From positions 37,129-101,128 of the forward strand of contig JACTMO010000015.1 in assembly GCA_014584605.1 (NCBI GenBank): DNA of 64,000 nt, read 5' to 3'. Origin of the DNA: Bacteroidota bacterium (GTDB taxonomy: Bacteria > Bacteroidota > Bacteroidia > Flavobacteriales_F > PHOS-HE28). The notes beneath the pieces are model-generated. The model made no database searches, was not told where the DNA came from, and worked only from the letters and a program-made list of their open reading frames with translations. The position numbers and the translations under genes were made by a program. Shown here piece after piece: positions 10,001-17,668 of the stretch (position 1 is the first letter of the stretch; every line of letters begins with the position of its first letter).

Positions 10001-10415
10001 CGTCGGCGGGCTCATCCTCGGTGAGCAGGCTCCGCACCACGATGTTCTGGGTGAGGTCCACGATGCTCACCTCGTCGCAGACCTGGTTCACCACCCAGGC
10101 TTCGGTATTGCTCCGGGCCCGGACCGTCACCGGGTCCAGGCCAACGGGGATGCTGGCCTGCAACAGCAGGTTGTTGGGCGTCACCTGGAACACCTCCAGG
10201 GCGTTGTTGGCCGTGTTCACCGCCAGCAGCTTGGTGCCGTCGGGGGTCAGGTCCAGCGGATGGACGTGGGGGCTCTCGAAGTTGACGAACTGGTCCACCG
10301 GCACGGCGGAGCCCACATTGGGCAGCTCATAGACCTCGTAGGCCGAGGTGATGAGCACGCCTCCCAGGAGGGCTCCGGCGACCAGGAACTTGCTGCGGGC
10401 AGGGACATGGACCAT
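7005..10415 (-). CDS. Secreted YVTN beta-propeller / c-type cytochrome fusion with dockerin-like C-terminal repeats
   Basis: 1136 residues from MVHVPARSKFLVAGALLGG, chosen because it gives a clean signal peptide. Residues ~30-480 are beta-propeller repeats of the YncE/YVTN type (for example PDGTKLLAVNTANNALEVF). Two heme-c motifs follow, CGSCH near residue 525 and CSHCH near 670, in a region like di-heme cytochrome peroxidases of the MauG/CcpA kind. The last ~80 residues hold two copies of an EF-hand-like unit, D-x-(T/N)-x-(E/D)-G-x-(I/V)-K-Y followed by NDRDPIL, a calcium-binding dockerin-like end common in Bacteroidota surface proteins. Likely periplasmic or surface-exposed and redox active; the substrate is unknown. 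It stands alone between the rplM promoter and kbl. Confidence 0.8.
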   Translation of the reverse strand: MVHVPARSKFLVAGALLGGVLITSAYEVYELPNVGSAVPVDQFVNFESPHVHPLDLTPDGTKLLAVNTANNALEVFQVTPNNLLLQASIPVGLDPVTVRARSNTEAWVVNQVCDEVSIVDLTQNIVVRSLLTEDEPADVVFAGGVPATKAFVSCAGRESVQVFNLADLGASPAEVLLKGEQPRALAVAPGGGTVYCAFFESGNATTVLNGNTFFNFTHGTKTGVCSPQGGCTVIPNDVTNPNGPYGGVVPIPNDGTGFNPPMNPNAPASLINTHSLIVRKNAAGQWLDDNGGDWTNMVSGTAAGKARMVGWDMPDRDVAVIDANAPSTAGVQYQTRLGNILMAMAVNPATGGISVVGTDATNEIRFEPNLNGTFLRVNIAQFNALGGVNTISDLNPHLTYATPSVSPALRKESLGDPRGIAFTSDGTLACVTGMGSNNVVLLNADGTRNQQAPIPVGEGPTGIVLNAANDRAYVLNRFEGTVSTVDLTTRKEVARANFFDPTPLVIKAGRKHLYNTHLGSGTGHLSCGSCHVDARWDRLGWDLGDPSGPVDTVDGNLYHPMKGVKTTQFLIDIIGRGRGNLHWRGDKESLAEFAGTFQHLQGLAAPGTPAMMQELQDFLAATWYVPNPYRTLKPESQSSTARLNPDRVRGIGTTFQSIPPTVPLFQSVQINCSHCHNAQTGRGELFGMGNVAGTGSGTLVDFTPNRNMSADLRSTYRKNGFFYNTTECNAGFGMMSEGVMETWFNGSGVGNYLGDYEPELLSWSGGIDATNSPQSFNTNNFPLASYAVQDAMPAVGFRETINGSVGSTSRINMMKDLAATRTTEYGMIVKGRYGGVMRGFRYLGGNDYQSDIAGQTVTHAQLMASAQGTGGPLSWTLVHPSTAVRMGVDADADGILDQDDTHAHLDLRLFLDGPYQAGGMRADLGTAGLLPATDPYGMNAQAAPDVLARQGMTAPVDWALVELRNNADPTQIVATRAVLVQRSGNVMMPAGEQTVTFPSVPDGSYHVVVRHRNHLGVMTYQPMLLGAPGTLLDLTVPGTATYGTDARRDRSGVMVLWAGDVTGEGTIKYAGGNNDRDPILVGVGGVVPTATAPGYLDEDVNLDGVVKYTGSANDRDPILQSVGGAVPTAVRVQQLP

Positions 10416-10463
10416 GGGACAGAAGGACGTTGATCGCCACCGCCGGACACACGTTAGGAGGCG

Positions 10464-10494
10464 GGAAGGTAGCACGTGTGCGCGCACCGCCCAA
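10464..10494 (-). promoter_or_regulatory. Possible promoter of the beta-propeller cytochrome gene
   Basis: TTG (10494-10492), a 20-base spacer, then TACCTTCC (10471-10464) on the minus strand, about 50 bp before the start. The last -7 base departs from the consensus, so confidence is modest. Confidence 0.4.
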
Positions 10495-10506
10495 GCGCCC
10501 TTACGC

Positions 10507-11700
10507 TCAGGCCAGCACGCCCAGCTCCCGGCCCACCTTGCCGAAGGCCGCCAGAGCCTTGTCGATATGGGCGTCGGTATGGGCCGCGCTCAGCTGCACC
10601 CGGATCCGGGCGGTATCCTTGGGCACCACCGGGTAGAAGAAGCCGATCACATAGATGCCCTCCTCCAGCAGGCGATCGGCCATCACCTGGCTCAGCCGGG
10701 CATCGCCCAGCATCACCGGCACGATGGCCGCACCGGCCCCCCGGGTCTTGAAGCCGAGCGCTTCGATGCCGGTGCGGAACCGGTGCACGTTGCGCTCCAG
10801 CCGGTCGCGCAGCTCCGTGGAGCGGCTCAGCAGGTCGATCACGGCGATGCTGGCGCCCACGATGGCCGGGGCGAGCGAATTGCTGAAGAGGTAGGGACGG
10901 CTGCGCTGGCGCAGCATCTCGATGATCTCCTTGCGGCCCGTGGTGTAACCGCCCATGGCACCGCCCAGCGCCTTGCCCAAAGTACCGGTGATGATGTCCA
11001 CGCGACCCATCACCCCGCAATGCTCCACGCTCCCACGCCCGGTCCTGCCGATGAAGCCCGCGGCATGGCACTCGTCCACCATCACCAGGGCCTCGTGGCG
11101 GTCGGCGAGGTCGCAGATGCCCTTGAGGTCGGCCACGATGCCGTCCATGCTGAACACACCGTCGGTGACCACGATGAGGTGGCGGCATCCGTCGGCCCGG
11201 GCGGCCTTGAGCTGCTGCTCCAGGTCGGCCATGTCGTTGTTGGCATAGCGGTAGCGCCTGGCCTTGCAGAGGCGCACCCCGTCGATGATGCTCGCATGGT
11301 TCAGCGCATCGCTGATGATGGCGTCCTCCTCCCCCAGCAGCGGCTCGAAGACCCCTCCGTTGGCGTCGAAGCAGGCGGCGTACAGGATGGTATCCTCCGT
11401 ACCGTGGAACTCCGCCAGCTTGCGTTCGAGCTCCTTGTGGAGGTCCTGCGTACCGCAGATGAAGCGCACGCTGCTCATGCCGTACCCGTGGGAGTCGAGC
11501 GCTTCATGGGCCGCCTTCAGCACCCCGGGGTGGGCGCTCAAGCCCAGGTAGTTGTTCGCGCAGAAGTTCAGGACCTGCCGGCCGTTCACCGTGATCTCGG
11601 CGCCCTGGTCGCTGGTGATGATGCGCTCGCGCTTGAACAGCCCGGCCTCGTCGATGGCCTTCAGTTCGCGCTGCAGATGGTGCTGGAGTGCGCCGTACAT
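10507..11700 (-). CDS. kbl: Glycine C-acetyltransferase (2-amino-3-ketobutyrate CoA ligase)
   Basis: 397 residues from [20 protein letters not shown], the length and start of Kbl (398 in E. coli). Longer in-frame starts exist but would lie upstream of the -7 element at 11724-11731. [10 protein letters not shown] and [10 protein letters not shown] near the N terminus and the PLP-lysine motif [15 protein letters not shown] are characteristic of the alpha-oxoamine synthase family, and the first two stretches are specific to Kbl. It makes glycine and acetyl-CoA from 2-amino-3-ketobutyrate in threonine breakdown. No threonine dehydrogenase gene is adjacent. Divergent from the CPBP-like gene. Confidence 0.93.
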   Translation of the reverse strand: MYGALQHHLQRELKAIDEAGLFKRERIITSDQGAEITVNGRQVLNFCANNYLGLSAHPGVLKAAHEALDSHGYGMSSVRFICGTQDLHKELERKLAEFHGTEDTILYAACFDANGGVFEPLLGEEDAIISDALNHASIIDGVRLCKARRYRYANNDMADLEQQLKAARADGCRHLIVVTDGVFSMDGIVADLKGICDLADRHEALVMVDECHAAGFIGRTGRGSVEHCGVMGRVDIITGTLGKALGGAMGGYTTGRKEIIEMLRQRSRPYLFSNSLAPAIVGASIAVIDLLSRSTELRDRLERNVHRFRTGIEALGFKTRGAGAAIVPVMLGDARLSQVMADRLLEEGIYVIGFFYPVVPKDTARIRVQLSAAHTDAHIDKALAAFGKVGRELGVLA

Positions 11701-11723
11701 GGGGAACAATGCTGGATGGACGG

Positions 11724-11731
11724 CGAAGGTA
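11724..11731 (-). promoter_or_regulatory. -7 promoter element of kbl
   Basis: TACCTTCG on the minus strand, 23 bp before the kbl start. No good -33 is seen. A hairpin-capable sequence (GCCGGTC, loop GATG, GACCGGC) lies directly upstream. Confidence 0.5.
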
Positions 11732-11814
11732 TTGAGCCGGTCCATCGACCGGCCCCTCCGTTGGACCGCCCGCGCGGCATTGAAGACGGGTTCACACAAC
11801 GACGAGGGGCGTCC

Positions 11815-11830
11815 ATCAACAGCTGTTGAT
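11815..11830. repeat. Perfect 16-bp palindrome (operator-like)
   Basis: ATCAACAGCTGTTGAT is an exact 16-bp palindrome. It overlaps the predicted -33 (11826-11828) of the promoter for the membrane protein gene at 11873 and lies between two divergent genes. This position fits a binding site for a dimeric repressor, but no regulator gene is adjacent. Confidence 0.5.
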
Positions 11831-11856
11831 ATTTTGTACGGATCCGCCTAATATTG
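11826..11856 (+). promoter_or_regulatory. Promoter of the CPBP-like membrane protein gene
   Basis: TTG (11826-11828), a 20-base spacer, then TAATATTG (11849-11856), 7 of 8 matches to the Bacteroidota -7. The start codon is 16 bp further on. Confidence 0.6.
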
Positions 11857-11872
11857 CCACCTTATCGACAAA

Positions 11873-12784
11873 ATGAGGGCGTTCATCGCACGGAATCCCG
11901 TATTCATCTATATCGCGCTGACCTGGGCCTTGCAATGGGGCCTTGTGGCTGCGGTGAAGATCATCACGCCCCCCGGCATACACGTTTCGGAGGATGCCAC
12001 GGCCCATGCGCTCTTCCGCCTGCGGCTGTTCGGGCCCATTCTCGTTTGCCTGGCCGTAACGTGGTATCTGGAGGGTGGCAAGGGCGTGGCCAAACTGTTC
12101 GCGTCCTACACGCGATGGAAGGTCCCGGCACGCTGGTACATGCTGGCCTTCACCTGGAAGTTCATCAACGCCTACCTGGCCCTCGGTCTCGTGTTCCTGA
12201 TCTACGGCACCTTTCCGGGGTTCTATGTGGACGGCTTTTGGGAGGGCTGGGGGATCAATCTGCCTTCCATCCTCTACATCGCCCTGATGGAGGAGACCAG
12301 CTGGATGAAGTTCGGGGTCACCCGGCTGCAGATGCGGTACAACGCGCTCACCTCGGCACTGATCATCGGGTTCGCCTGGGGCATGTGGTACCTGCCGATG
12401 CTGATCATCAACGAGGGGGTGCCCCCGGGCTACCCCGTGCCGGTGTTCATGGGCTGCATGCTGGGGCTGGGGGTTATGCTCACCTGGGCGTACAACATGA
12501 CGCGCAGCGGTCTGGTGCTGCTGGTGATGCAGATCATCAGCAACACGGCCTTCTTCGTCACCCCGGTGCTGTTCGCCGTCACCAACGACCAGCACTACAT
12601 CGTGGCCTACAGCTGGGTGTTCATCACCTTCTGCGCGCTGCTGCCCCTGTTGTACGGTGCGAAGGACCTGGCGCGGCGGCCGCGTGCCCGGTGGGATACC
12701 GATACGGTGTTCCCCGCGCCTGCGGAGGAGCCGGAGGAACAGGTGCAGGCACCGGTGGTCGTGAGCGCGAGAGTGCGGCGATAA
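11873..12784 (+). CDS. CPBP-like (Abi/Rce1-type) integral membrane protein with degenerate active site
   Basis: 303 residues with about seven or eight hydrophobic segments between residues 8 and 265 and a polar tail. EETSWMKFG (near residue 140) and FAWGMWYLP (near 167) align with motifs 1 and 2 of CPBP intramembrane proteases (EExxxR and FxxxH), but the Arg and the metal-binding His are replaced (Lys/Met and Tyr region), and motif 3 (LVMQIISNT) lacks its usual His. The fold assignment is likely, protease activity doubtful. Alone on the plus strand, divergent from kbl and convergent with gatC. Confidence 0.65.
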   Translation: MRAFIARNPVFIYIALTWALQWGLVAAVKIITPPGIHVSEDATAHALFRLRLFGPILVCLAVTWYLEGGKGVAKLFASYTRWKVPARWYMLAFTWKFINAYLALGLVFLIYGTFPGFYVDGFWEGWGINLPSILYIALMEETSWMKFGVTRLQMRYNALTSALIIGFAWGMWYLPMLIINEGVPPGYPVPVFMGCMLGLGVMLTWAYNMTRSGLVLLVMQIISNTAFFVTPVLFAVTNDQHYIVAYSWVFITFCALLPLLYGAKDLARRPRARWDTDTVFPAPAEEPEEQVQAPVVVSARVRR

Positions 12785-12790
12785 CGGGGC

Positions 12791-13087
12791 TCAGCCCTTG
12801 TCCACCACGCGCGGCACCTTGAAATAGTCGCTGTCCCTGGACGGAGCGTTGCGCAGGGCGTCCTGTTTGCTCACGCCCGGCAGGGCCACGTCGTCGCGCA
12901 GCACGTTCTCCTCCTCGGTCATGAACACCAGGGGCTCCACCCCGCGTGTGTCCACCGAGTTGAGCTGTTCCACGAAAGCCAGCACACGCTCCAAGTCGCG
13001 CAGCACGGCCGCGCGCCGGTCGGGGTCGCTGAAGTCCAGCCGCGCCAGTTCGGCGATGCGGTCCAGGGCGGCGTCATCCAGCTTCAT
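12791..13087 (-). CDS. gatC: Asp-tRNA(Asn)/Glu-tRNA(Gln) amidotransferase subunit C
   Basis: 98 residues, the family length. IAELARLDFSD near the N terminus and GVEPLVFMTEEENVLRDDV in the second half are typical of GatC, which steadies the GatA-GatB complex. Its start overlaps the end of plsC by 14 bp, so the two are probably translationally coupled. gatA and gatB are not in the window. Confidence 0.93.
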   Translation of the reverse strand: MKLDDAALDRIAELARLDFSDPDRRAAVLRDLERVLAFVEQLNSVDTRGVEPLVFMTEEENVLRDDVALPGVSKQDALRNAPSRDSDYFKVPRVVDKG

Positions 13088-13886
13088 GTTCCAGCAGGGG
13101 CGCTTCGATGAGGGCGAAGACGCGTTGGCGCAAAGCTACCACATCGTCTTCGCCCAGGCCGTCGGTGGTCACGGGCGGGTGCACCACGGCGCGGCTGATG
13201 CCCGGATGGCCGCGGCTCAGCAGGTCCTCCGGGTCGCCGAAGAGCCGCCAATGGTTCACGAACGTGACAGGCACCACGGGCACGCGCTGCTCGATGGCCA
13301 GGCGGAAGGCTCCGTCCTTGAACGGCTTCATGCGGGGCACGGTGTGCGGGATGGTGCCTTCCGGAAAGAGCACCACGCAGGCCCCGTTCTCCAGCGCCTT
13401 GGAGGCCCGCCGGAAGGCCCTGGCGGCCTCCACCCGGCTGCCCCGGTTCACGGCGATGTCCATGTCCTTGAAGAAGATGCGGAACAGGGGCCATCGCTGC
13501 AGCTCGTACTTGCCCATCATCAGGAAGTAGTGCGGCACCAGGTTGAACATCTGCACGATGTCGATGTAGCTGGAGTGGTTGCTCACCACCACGTACGGCG
13601 GTTCGGGCAGCTGGCCGCGCCAGGTGACCTGCTGGGGAAAGAGGCCCGTCCACTGGAGGAAGGCCCCCCAGATGCGCTTCAGCCGGAAGGCGGCGCGGAA
13701 GCCGCTGGGCCGGTGAAGGGTCAGCTTGAAGGGCACGTAGAGCAGCAGCAGGCTCGACCAGAACATCAGCCCGAACCACAGCTTGTACACCAGCCGCAAC
13801 GGTGCGAAAAGCCACCGGGCCGCGGGGTTGCGGCGCTCCTCGCCCGTGCGGATCGCGGGGCGGTGGTGGTGCGGGTGCGCGGGCAT
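13074..13886 (-). CDS. plsC: 1-acyl-sn-glycerol-3-phosphate acyltransferase-like
   Basis: 270 residues. The acyltransferase HX4D motif is NHSSYID (near residue 103), followed by a membrane-associated segment, FPEGTIP (near 175) and a PVVPVTF block, in the order of PlsC-type enzymes. A hydrophobic N-terminal segment (about 33-55) anchors it to the membrane. It should acylate lysophosphatidic acid to phosphatidic acid; homologues that acylate other lipids cannot be excluded. Confidence 0.88.
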   Translation of the reverse strand: MPAHPHHHRPAIRTGEERRNPAARWLFAPLRLVYKLWFGLMFWSSLLLLYVPFKLTLHRPSGFRAAFRLKRIWGAFLQWTGLFPQQVTWRGQLPEPPYVVVSNHSSYIDIVQMFNLVPHYFLMMGKYELQRWPLFRIFFKDMDIAVNRGSRVEAARAFRRASKALENGACVVLFPEGTIPHTVPRMKPFKDGAFRLAIEQRVPVVPVTFVNHWRLFGDPEDLLSRGHPGISRAVVHPPVTTDGLGEDDVVALRQRVFALIEAPLLEHEAG

Positions 13887-13903
13887 GACCGGCGGAAAGC
13901 CCG

Positions 13904-13911
13904 CAAAGCTA
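13904..13911 (-). promoter_or_regulatory. -7 element for plsC-gatC
   Basis: TAGCTTTG on the minus strand, a full match to TAnnTTTG, 17 bp before the plsC start. It is divergent from the trpS element only 6 bp away. Confidence 0.6.
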
Positions 13912-13917
13912 ACCGGC

Positions 13918-13925
13918 TATCTTCG
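13918..13925 (+). promoter_or_regulatory. -7 element for trpS
   Basis: TATCTTCG, 12 bp before the trpS start; implies a leader of about 8 nt. Confidence 0.55.
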
Positions 13926-13937
13926 CGCGCCCGATCC

Positions 13938-14915
13938 ATGAACCGCGTCCTCACAGGCATCCAGAGCACCGGCACCCCGCACCTGGGCAACGTGCTCGGG
14001 GCCATCCGGCCGGCCATCGCCATGGCCGAGGCGGCCCAAGGCTCCTCCTACCTGTTCATCGCCGACCTGCACGCCCTCACCCAGGTGAAGGACCCCGTGG
14101 TCATGCGGGAGAACACCGACCGGGTGGCCGCCGCCTGGCTGGCCTGCGGGCTCGACCCGGAGCGCACCGTCTTCTACCGGCAGAGCGACGTGCCCGAGGT
14201 GACCGAGCTGGCCTGGTACCTCAGCTGCTTCTTCCCCTACTCGCGCCTGGCGCTGGCGCACAGCTTCAAGGACAAGGCCGACCGCCTGGAGGACGTGAAC
14301 GGCGGGCTCTTCACCTACCCCATGCTGATGGCCGCCGACATCCTGCTGTACGATGCGGAGGTGGTGCCGGTGGGCAAGGACCAGAAGCAGCATCTGGAGT
14401 TCACCCGCGACGTGGCCGAGCGCTTCAACCACCAGATGGGCGAAACCTTTGTACTGCCCGAAGCGCGGATCGACGAGGACGTGATGATCGTGCCGGGCAC
14501 CGACGGGGAGAAGATGAGCAAGAGCCGCGGCAACCTCATCCGCCTGTTCGCCCCCGAGAAGGAGCTCAAGCAGGAGGTGATGGGCATCGTGACCGACAGC
14601 GCCCCGCTGGAAGCCCCCAAGGACCCGGAGACCAACACGGTGTACAGGCTTTTCAGGCTGGTGGCACCGGGCGATGCGGCGAACGACATGGCCGCCAGGC
14701 TCCGCGCCGGGGGCTACGGGTACGGCCATGCCAAGAAGGAGCTCCTTGCCGCCCTGCTCGACGGTTTCCGCGCCGAACGGGCGGCCTACGACCGGCTGAT
14801 GGCCGACCGCGGGGAGATGGAACGCCGCCTGCGGATCGGTGCCGACAAGGCCCGTCAGATCGCGGCCGCGACCCTGGGCCGCGTGCGCGAACGCCTCGGC
14901 CTGCGGGCGCGGTGA
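13938..14915 (+). CDS. trpS: Tryptophanyl-tRNA synthetase
   Basis: 325 residues from MNRVLTGIQSTGTPHLGN. This start follows the -7 element by 12 bp and matches the family, although the frame is open further upstream. The class-I motifs are HLGN (HIGH) near residue 16 and KMSKS near 193. It charges tRNA-Trp. Confidence 0.96.
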   Translation: MNRVLTGIQSTGTPHLGNVLGAIRPAIAMAEAAQGSSYLFIADLHALTQVKDPVVMRENTDRVAAAWLACGLDPERTVFYRQSDVPEVTELAWYLSCFFPYSRLALAHSFKDKADRLEDVNGGLFTYPMLMAADILLYDAEVVPVGKDQKQHLEFTRDVAERFNHQMGETFVLPEARIDEDVMIVPGTDGEKMSKSRGNLIRLFAPEKELKQEVMGIVTDSAPLEAPKDPETNTVYRLFRLVAPGDAANDMAARLRAGGYGYGHAKKELLAALLDGFRAERAAYDRLMADRGEMERRLRIGADKARQIAAATLGRVRERLGLRAR

Positions 14916-15020
14916 CCGTGGGCAACCTTGTTCGTAACCTATGGGCAACGCAGCCGTCCGCGCCATGCCACGCCCATGGCGCTGGCGTAAACTTGCGCCC
15001 ATCCTTCACCACCGGACGAT

Positions 15021-16568
15021 TTGAGCGGCACCAAGCGCATCGGCAGCGCCTTGATCTCGGTCCACGACAAGGACGGGCTCGAGCCCATCGTCCATGAACT
15101 GCACCGGCTCGGCGTCGCACTTTACAGCACCGGGGGCACGCAACGGTTCATCGAGGAACTGGGGGTGCCCGTGGTGCCCGTGGAGGACCTCACGGGCTAT
15201 CCGAGCATCCTGGGCGGCCGGGTGAAGACCCTCCATCCCAAGGTCTTCGGCGGGATCCTGGGCAGGCGTGGCCTGGCGGACGACGTGGCGCAGCTCGAGA
15301 CCTACGCCATTCCGCCGATCGACCTGGTGGTGGTGGACCTGTACCCCTTCGAGGCCACGGTGGCCGCGGGGAGCAGCGAACAGGCCATCATCGAGCAGAT
15401 CGACATCGGCGGCATCAGCCTGGTGCGCGCCGGTGCGAAGAACCATGCGGACGTGGTGATCATCGCCGCCCGGGCCCAGTACGGTGACCTGTTGCGCATC
15501 CTGCGCGAGCAGGGCGGCAGCACGGACCTGGCGGAGCGCCGACGCCTGGCCGGGCTTGCCTTCGGGGTGAGCAGCCGGTACGACCGCGCCATACACAGCT
15601 GGTTCACCGGAGAGCAGGCGGACGGGGCCCTCCCGGAAGGGCAGCCCGCACACCCGCTGCGCTACGGCGAGAACCCCCATCAATCCGCCGGCTTCCATGG
15701 CGACCTGCAGGGGCTGTTCCGGCAGCTTCAGGGCAAGGAGATCAGTTACAACAACCTGCTGGACCTGGACGCGGCGCTGGAACTGATCGACGACATGGCC
15801 ACGCTGCCCGGTGTGCCCTTCGCGGTGCTGAAGCACAACAACGCGTGCGGCGCGGCCGTCCGGCCCACGGTGAAGGAGGCCTGGGAGGCGGCACTGGCCG
15901 GCGATCCGGTGAGCGCCTTCGGTGGTGTGCTCATCAGCACCGCCACGATCGACAAGGCCACGGCCGAGGCCATCGACGGTATCTTCTTCGAGATCATCTG
16001 CGCGCCGGGCTATGCGCCCCAGGCCGTGGAAGTGCTGGGCCGGAAGAAGAACCGGATCATCCTGGAGCGGCGGGGCGGCGGTCGCCTTGCGCGCAAATGG
16101 CGGTCCGCGCTCAACGGCCTGTTGGTGCAGGCCCCCGACCGGTCGGTGGAAGGACCCGACGCGATGCGCACGGTCACCAAAAGAGCGCCCACCGCGGCCG
16201 AACTGCAGGACCTGGTCTTCGCCAACATCGTGGTCAAGCACACCAAGAGCAACGCCATCGTGCTGGCGAAGGGCCTGCAGCTGCTCGCCAGCGGCACGGG
16301 CCAGACCAGCCGCGTGGACGCCCTGGAGCAGGCCATCGCCAAGGCCCGCAAGTTCGGTCCCGACGCACACCGGAACGACCTCCAGGGCGCCGTGATGGCC
16401 AGCGACGCGTTCTTCCCCTTCCCGGATTGCGTGACCATCGCCGGATCGGCCGGGATCACGGCGGTGGTGCAGCCCGGGGGCAGCATCAAGGACCAGGATA
16501 GCGTGGACGCCTGCGACGAGCGCGGGATGGCCATGTGCATCACCGGCAACCGACACTTCAAACACTGA
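15021..16568 (+). CDS. purH: AICAR formyltransferase / IMP cyclohydrolase
   Basis: 515 residues. The N-terminal IMP cyclohydrolase (MGS-like) domain has ALYSTGGT and GGRVKTLHPKVFGG; the C-terminal transformylase has NNLLDLDAALELI and KHNNACGAA. It does the last two steps of de novo IMP synthesis. The start is TTG: upstream the frame is closed by TAA at 14988-14990 and there is no ATG or GTG between. A weak -7 (TAAACTTG, 14988-14995) lies just before. mreB follows after 9 bp. Confidence 0.95.
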   Translation: MSGTKRIGSALISVHDKDGLEPIVHELHRLGVALYSTGGTQRFIEELGVPVVPVEDLTGYPSILGGRVKTLHPKVFGGILGRRGLADDVAQLETYAIPPIDLVVVDLYPFEATVAAGSSEQAIIEQIDIGGISLVRAGAKNHADVVIIAARAQYGDLLRILREQGGSTDLAERRRLAGLAFGVSSRYDRAIHSWFTGEQADGALPEGQPAHPLRYGENPHQSAGFHGDLQGLFRQLQGKEISYNNLLDLDAALELIDDMATLPGVPFAVLKHNNACGAAVRPTVKEAWEAALAGDPVSAFGGVLISTATIDKATAEAIDGIFFEIICAPGYAPQAVEVLGRKKNRIILERRGGGRLARKWRSALNGLLVQAPDRSVEGPDAMRTVTKRAPTAAELQDLVFANIVVKHTKSNAIVLAKGLQLLASGTGQTSRVDALEQAIAKARKFGPDAHRNDLQGAVMASDAFFPFPDCVTIAGSAGITAVVQPGGSIKDQDSVDACDERGMAMCITGNRHFKH

Positions 16569-16577
16569 CGCCTGCGC

Positions 16578-17603
16578 ATGGGCCTGCTCAACTTCTTCAC
16601 CCAGGAGATCGCGATCGACCTCGGCACGGCCAACACACTGATCATCCACAACGACAAGGTGGTGGTGGACGAGCCGAGCATCGTGGCGGTGGACCGCACC
16701 ACGGGGCGGGTGATCGCCATCGGTCGGCAGGCCCAGCAGATGCACGGCAAGACGCACGAGAACATCAAGACCGTTCGGCCGTTGCGCGACGGGGTGATCG
16801 CCGACTTCCAGGCGGCCGAGGAGATGATCAAGGGCATGATCAAGATGATCAAGCCCGGCCGGCAGCTCTTCACCCCCAACCTGCGCATGGTGATCTGCAT
16901 CCCCAGCGGGATCACCGAGGTGGAGAAGCGGGCCGTGCGCGACAGCGCCGAGCACGCCGGTGCCAAGGAGGTGTACCTGATCCACGAGCCCATGGCCGCG
17001 GCGATCGGCATCGGCATCGATGTGGAGGAGCCCATGGGCAACATGATCATCGACATCGGCGGGGGCACCTCGGAGATCGCCGTGATCGCCCTGGGCGGCA
17101 TTGTGTGCGACAAGAACATCCGGGTGGCGGGCGATGAGTTCACGCAGGACATCGAGGAGTACATGCGCCGCCAGCACAACATCCTGGTGGGCGAACGCAC
17201 CGCCGAGCAGATCAAGATCGAGGTGGGCGCCGCGATGACCGAACTGGAGAACCCGCCACCCGACTATGCCGTGCGGGGCCGCGACCTGATGACGGGCATC
17301 CCCAAGGAGATCACCGTCACCTACGGGGAGATCGCCCAGGCGCTGGACAAGAGCATCAGCAAGATCGAGGAGGCCATCCTCAGCGCGCTGGAGGCCACCC
17401 CCCCCGAGTTGAGCGCCGACATTTACAAGACGGGCATCTACATGGCGGGTGGCGGTGCGCTGTTGCGTGGGCTGGACAAGCGCGTCAGCATCAAGACCAA
17501 ACTGCCGGTGCACGTGAGCGAGGACCCCTTGCGGGCCGTGGCGCGCGGCACCGGCATCGCCCTCAAGAACATCGACCGCTTCCAGTTCCTGATGAGGGAA
17601 TGA
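16578..17603 (+). CDS. mreB: Rod-shape-determining actin homologue MreB
   Basis: 341 residues with the actin-fold ATP-binding blocks IDLGTANTLI (near residue 14), DIGGGTSEIAVI (near 160) and the adenosine block GGGALLRGLD. It starts a five-gene cluster mreB-mreC-mreD-mrdA-rodA that builds the elongation machinery for lateral cell-wall synthesis. It lies 9 bp after purH and is probably cotranscribed with it. Confidence 0.97.
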   Translation: MGLLNFFTQEIAIDLGTANTLIIHNDKVVVDEPSIVAVDRTTGRVIAIGRQAQQMHGKTHENIKTVRPLRDGVIADFQAAEEMIKGMIKMIKPGRQLFTPNLRMVICIPSGITEVEKRAVRDSAEHAGAKEVYLIHEPMAAAIGIGIDVEEPMGNMIIDIGGGTSEIAVIALGGIVCDKNIRVAGDEFTQDIEEYMRRQHNILVGERTAEQIKIEVGAAMTELENPPPDYAVRGRDLMTGIPKEITVTYGEIAQALDKSISKIEEAILSALEATPPELSADIYKTGIYMAGGGALLRGLDKRVSIKTKLPVHVSEDPLRAVARGTGIALKNIDRFQFLMRE

Positions 17604-17668
17604 CGCGTGGCGCGTGACGGCGTGCGGGGCGCTCGTCACTCGCGGCCGGCCCTCCCTGTTCGCAAGCC

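Noticed and set aside
7002..10433. Plus-strand open frame of over 1100 codons opposite the cytochrome gene
   Set aside because: It mirrors the minus-strand gene; its product is a His/Gly/Val-rich string without domains, as expected from GC-rich antisense frames.
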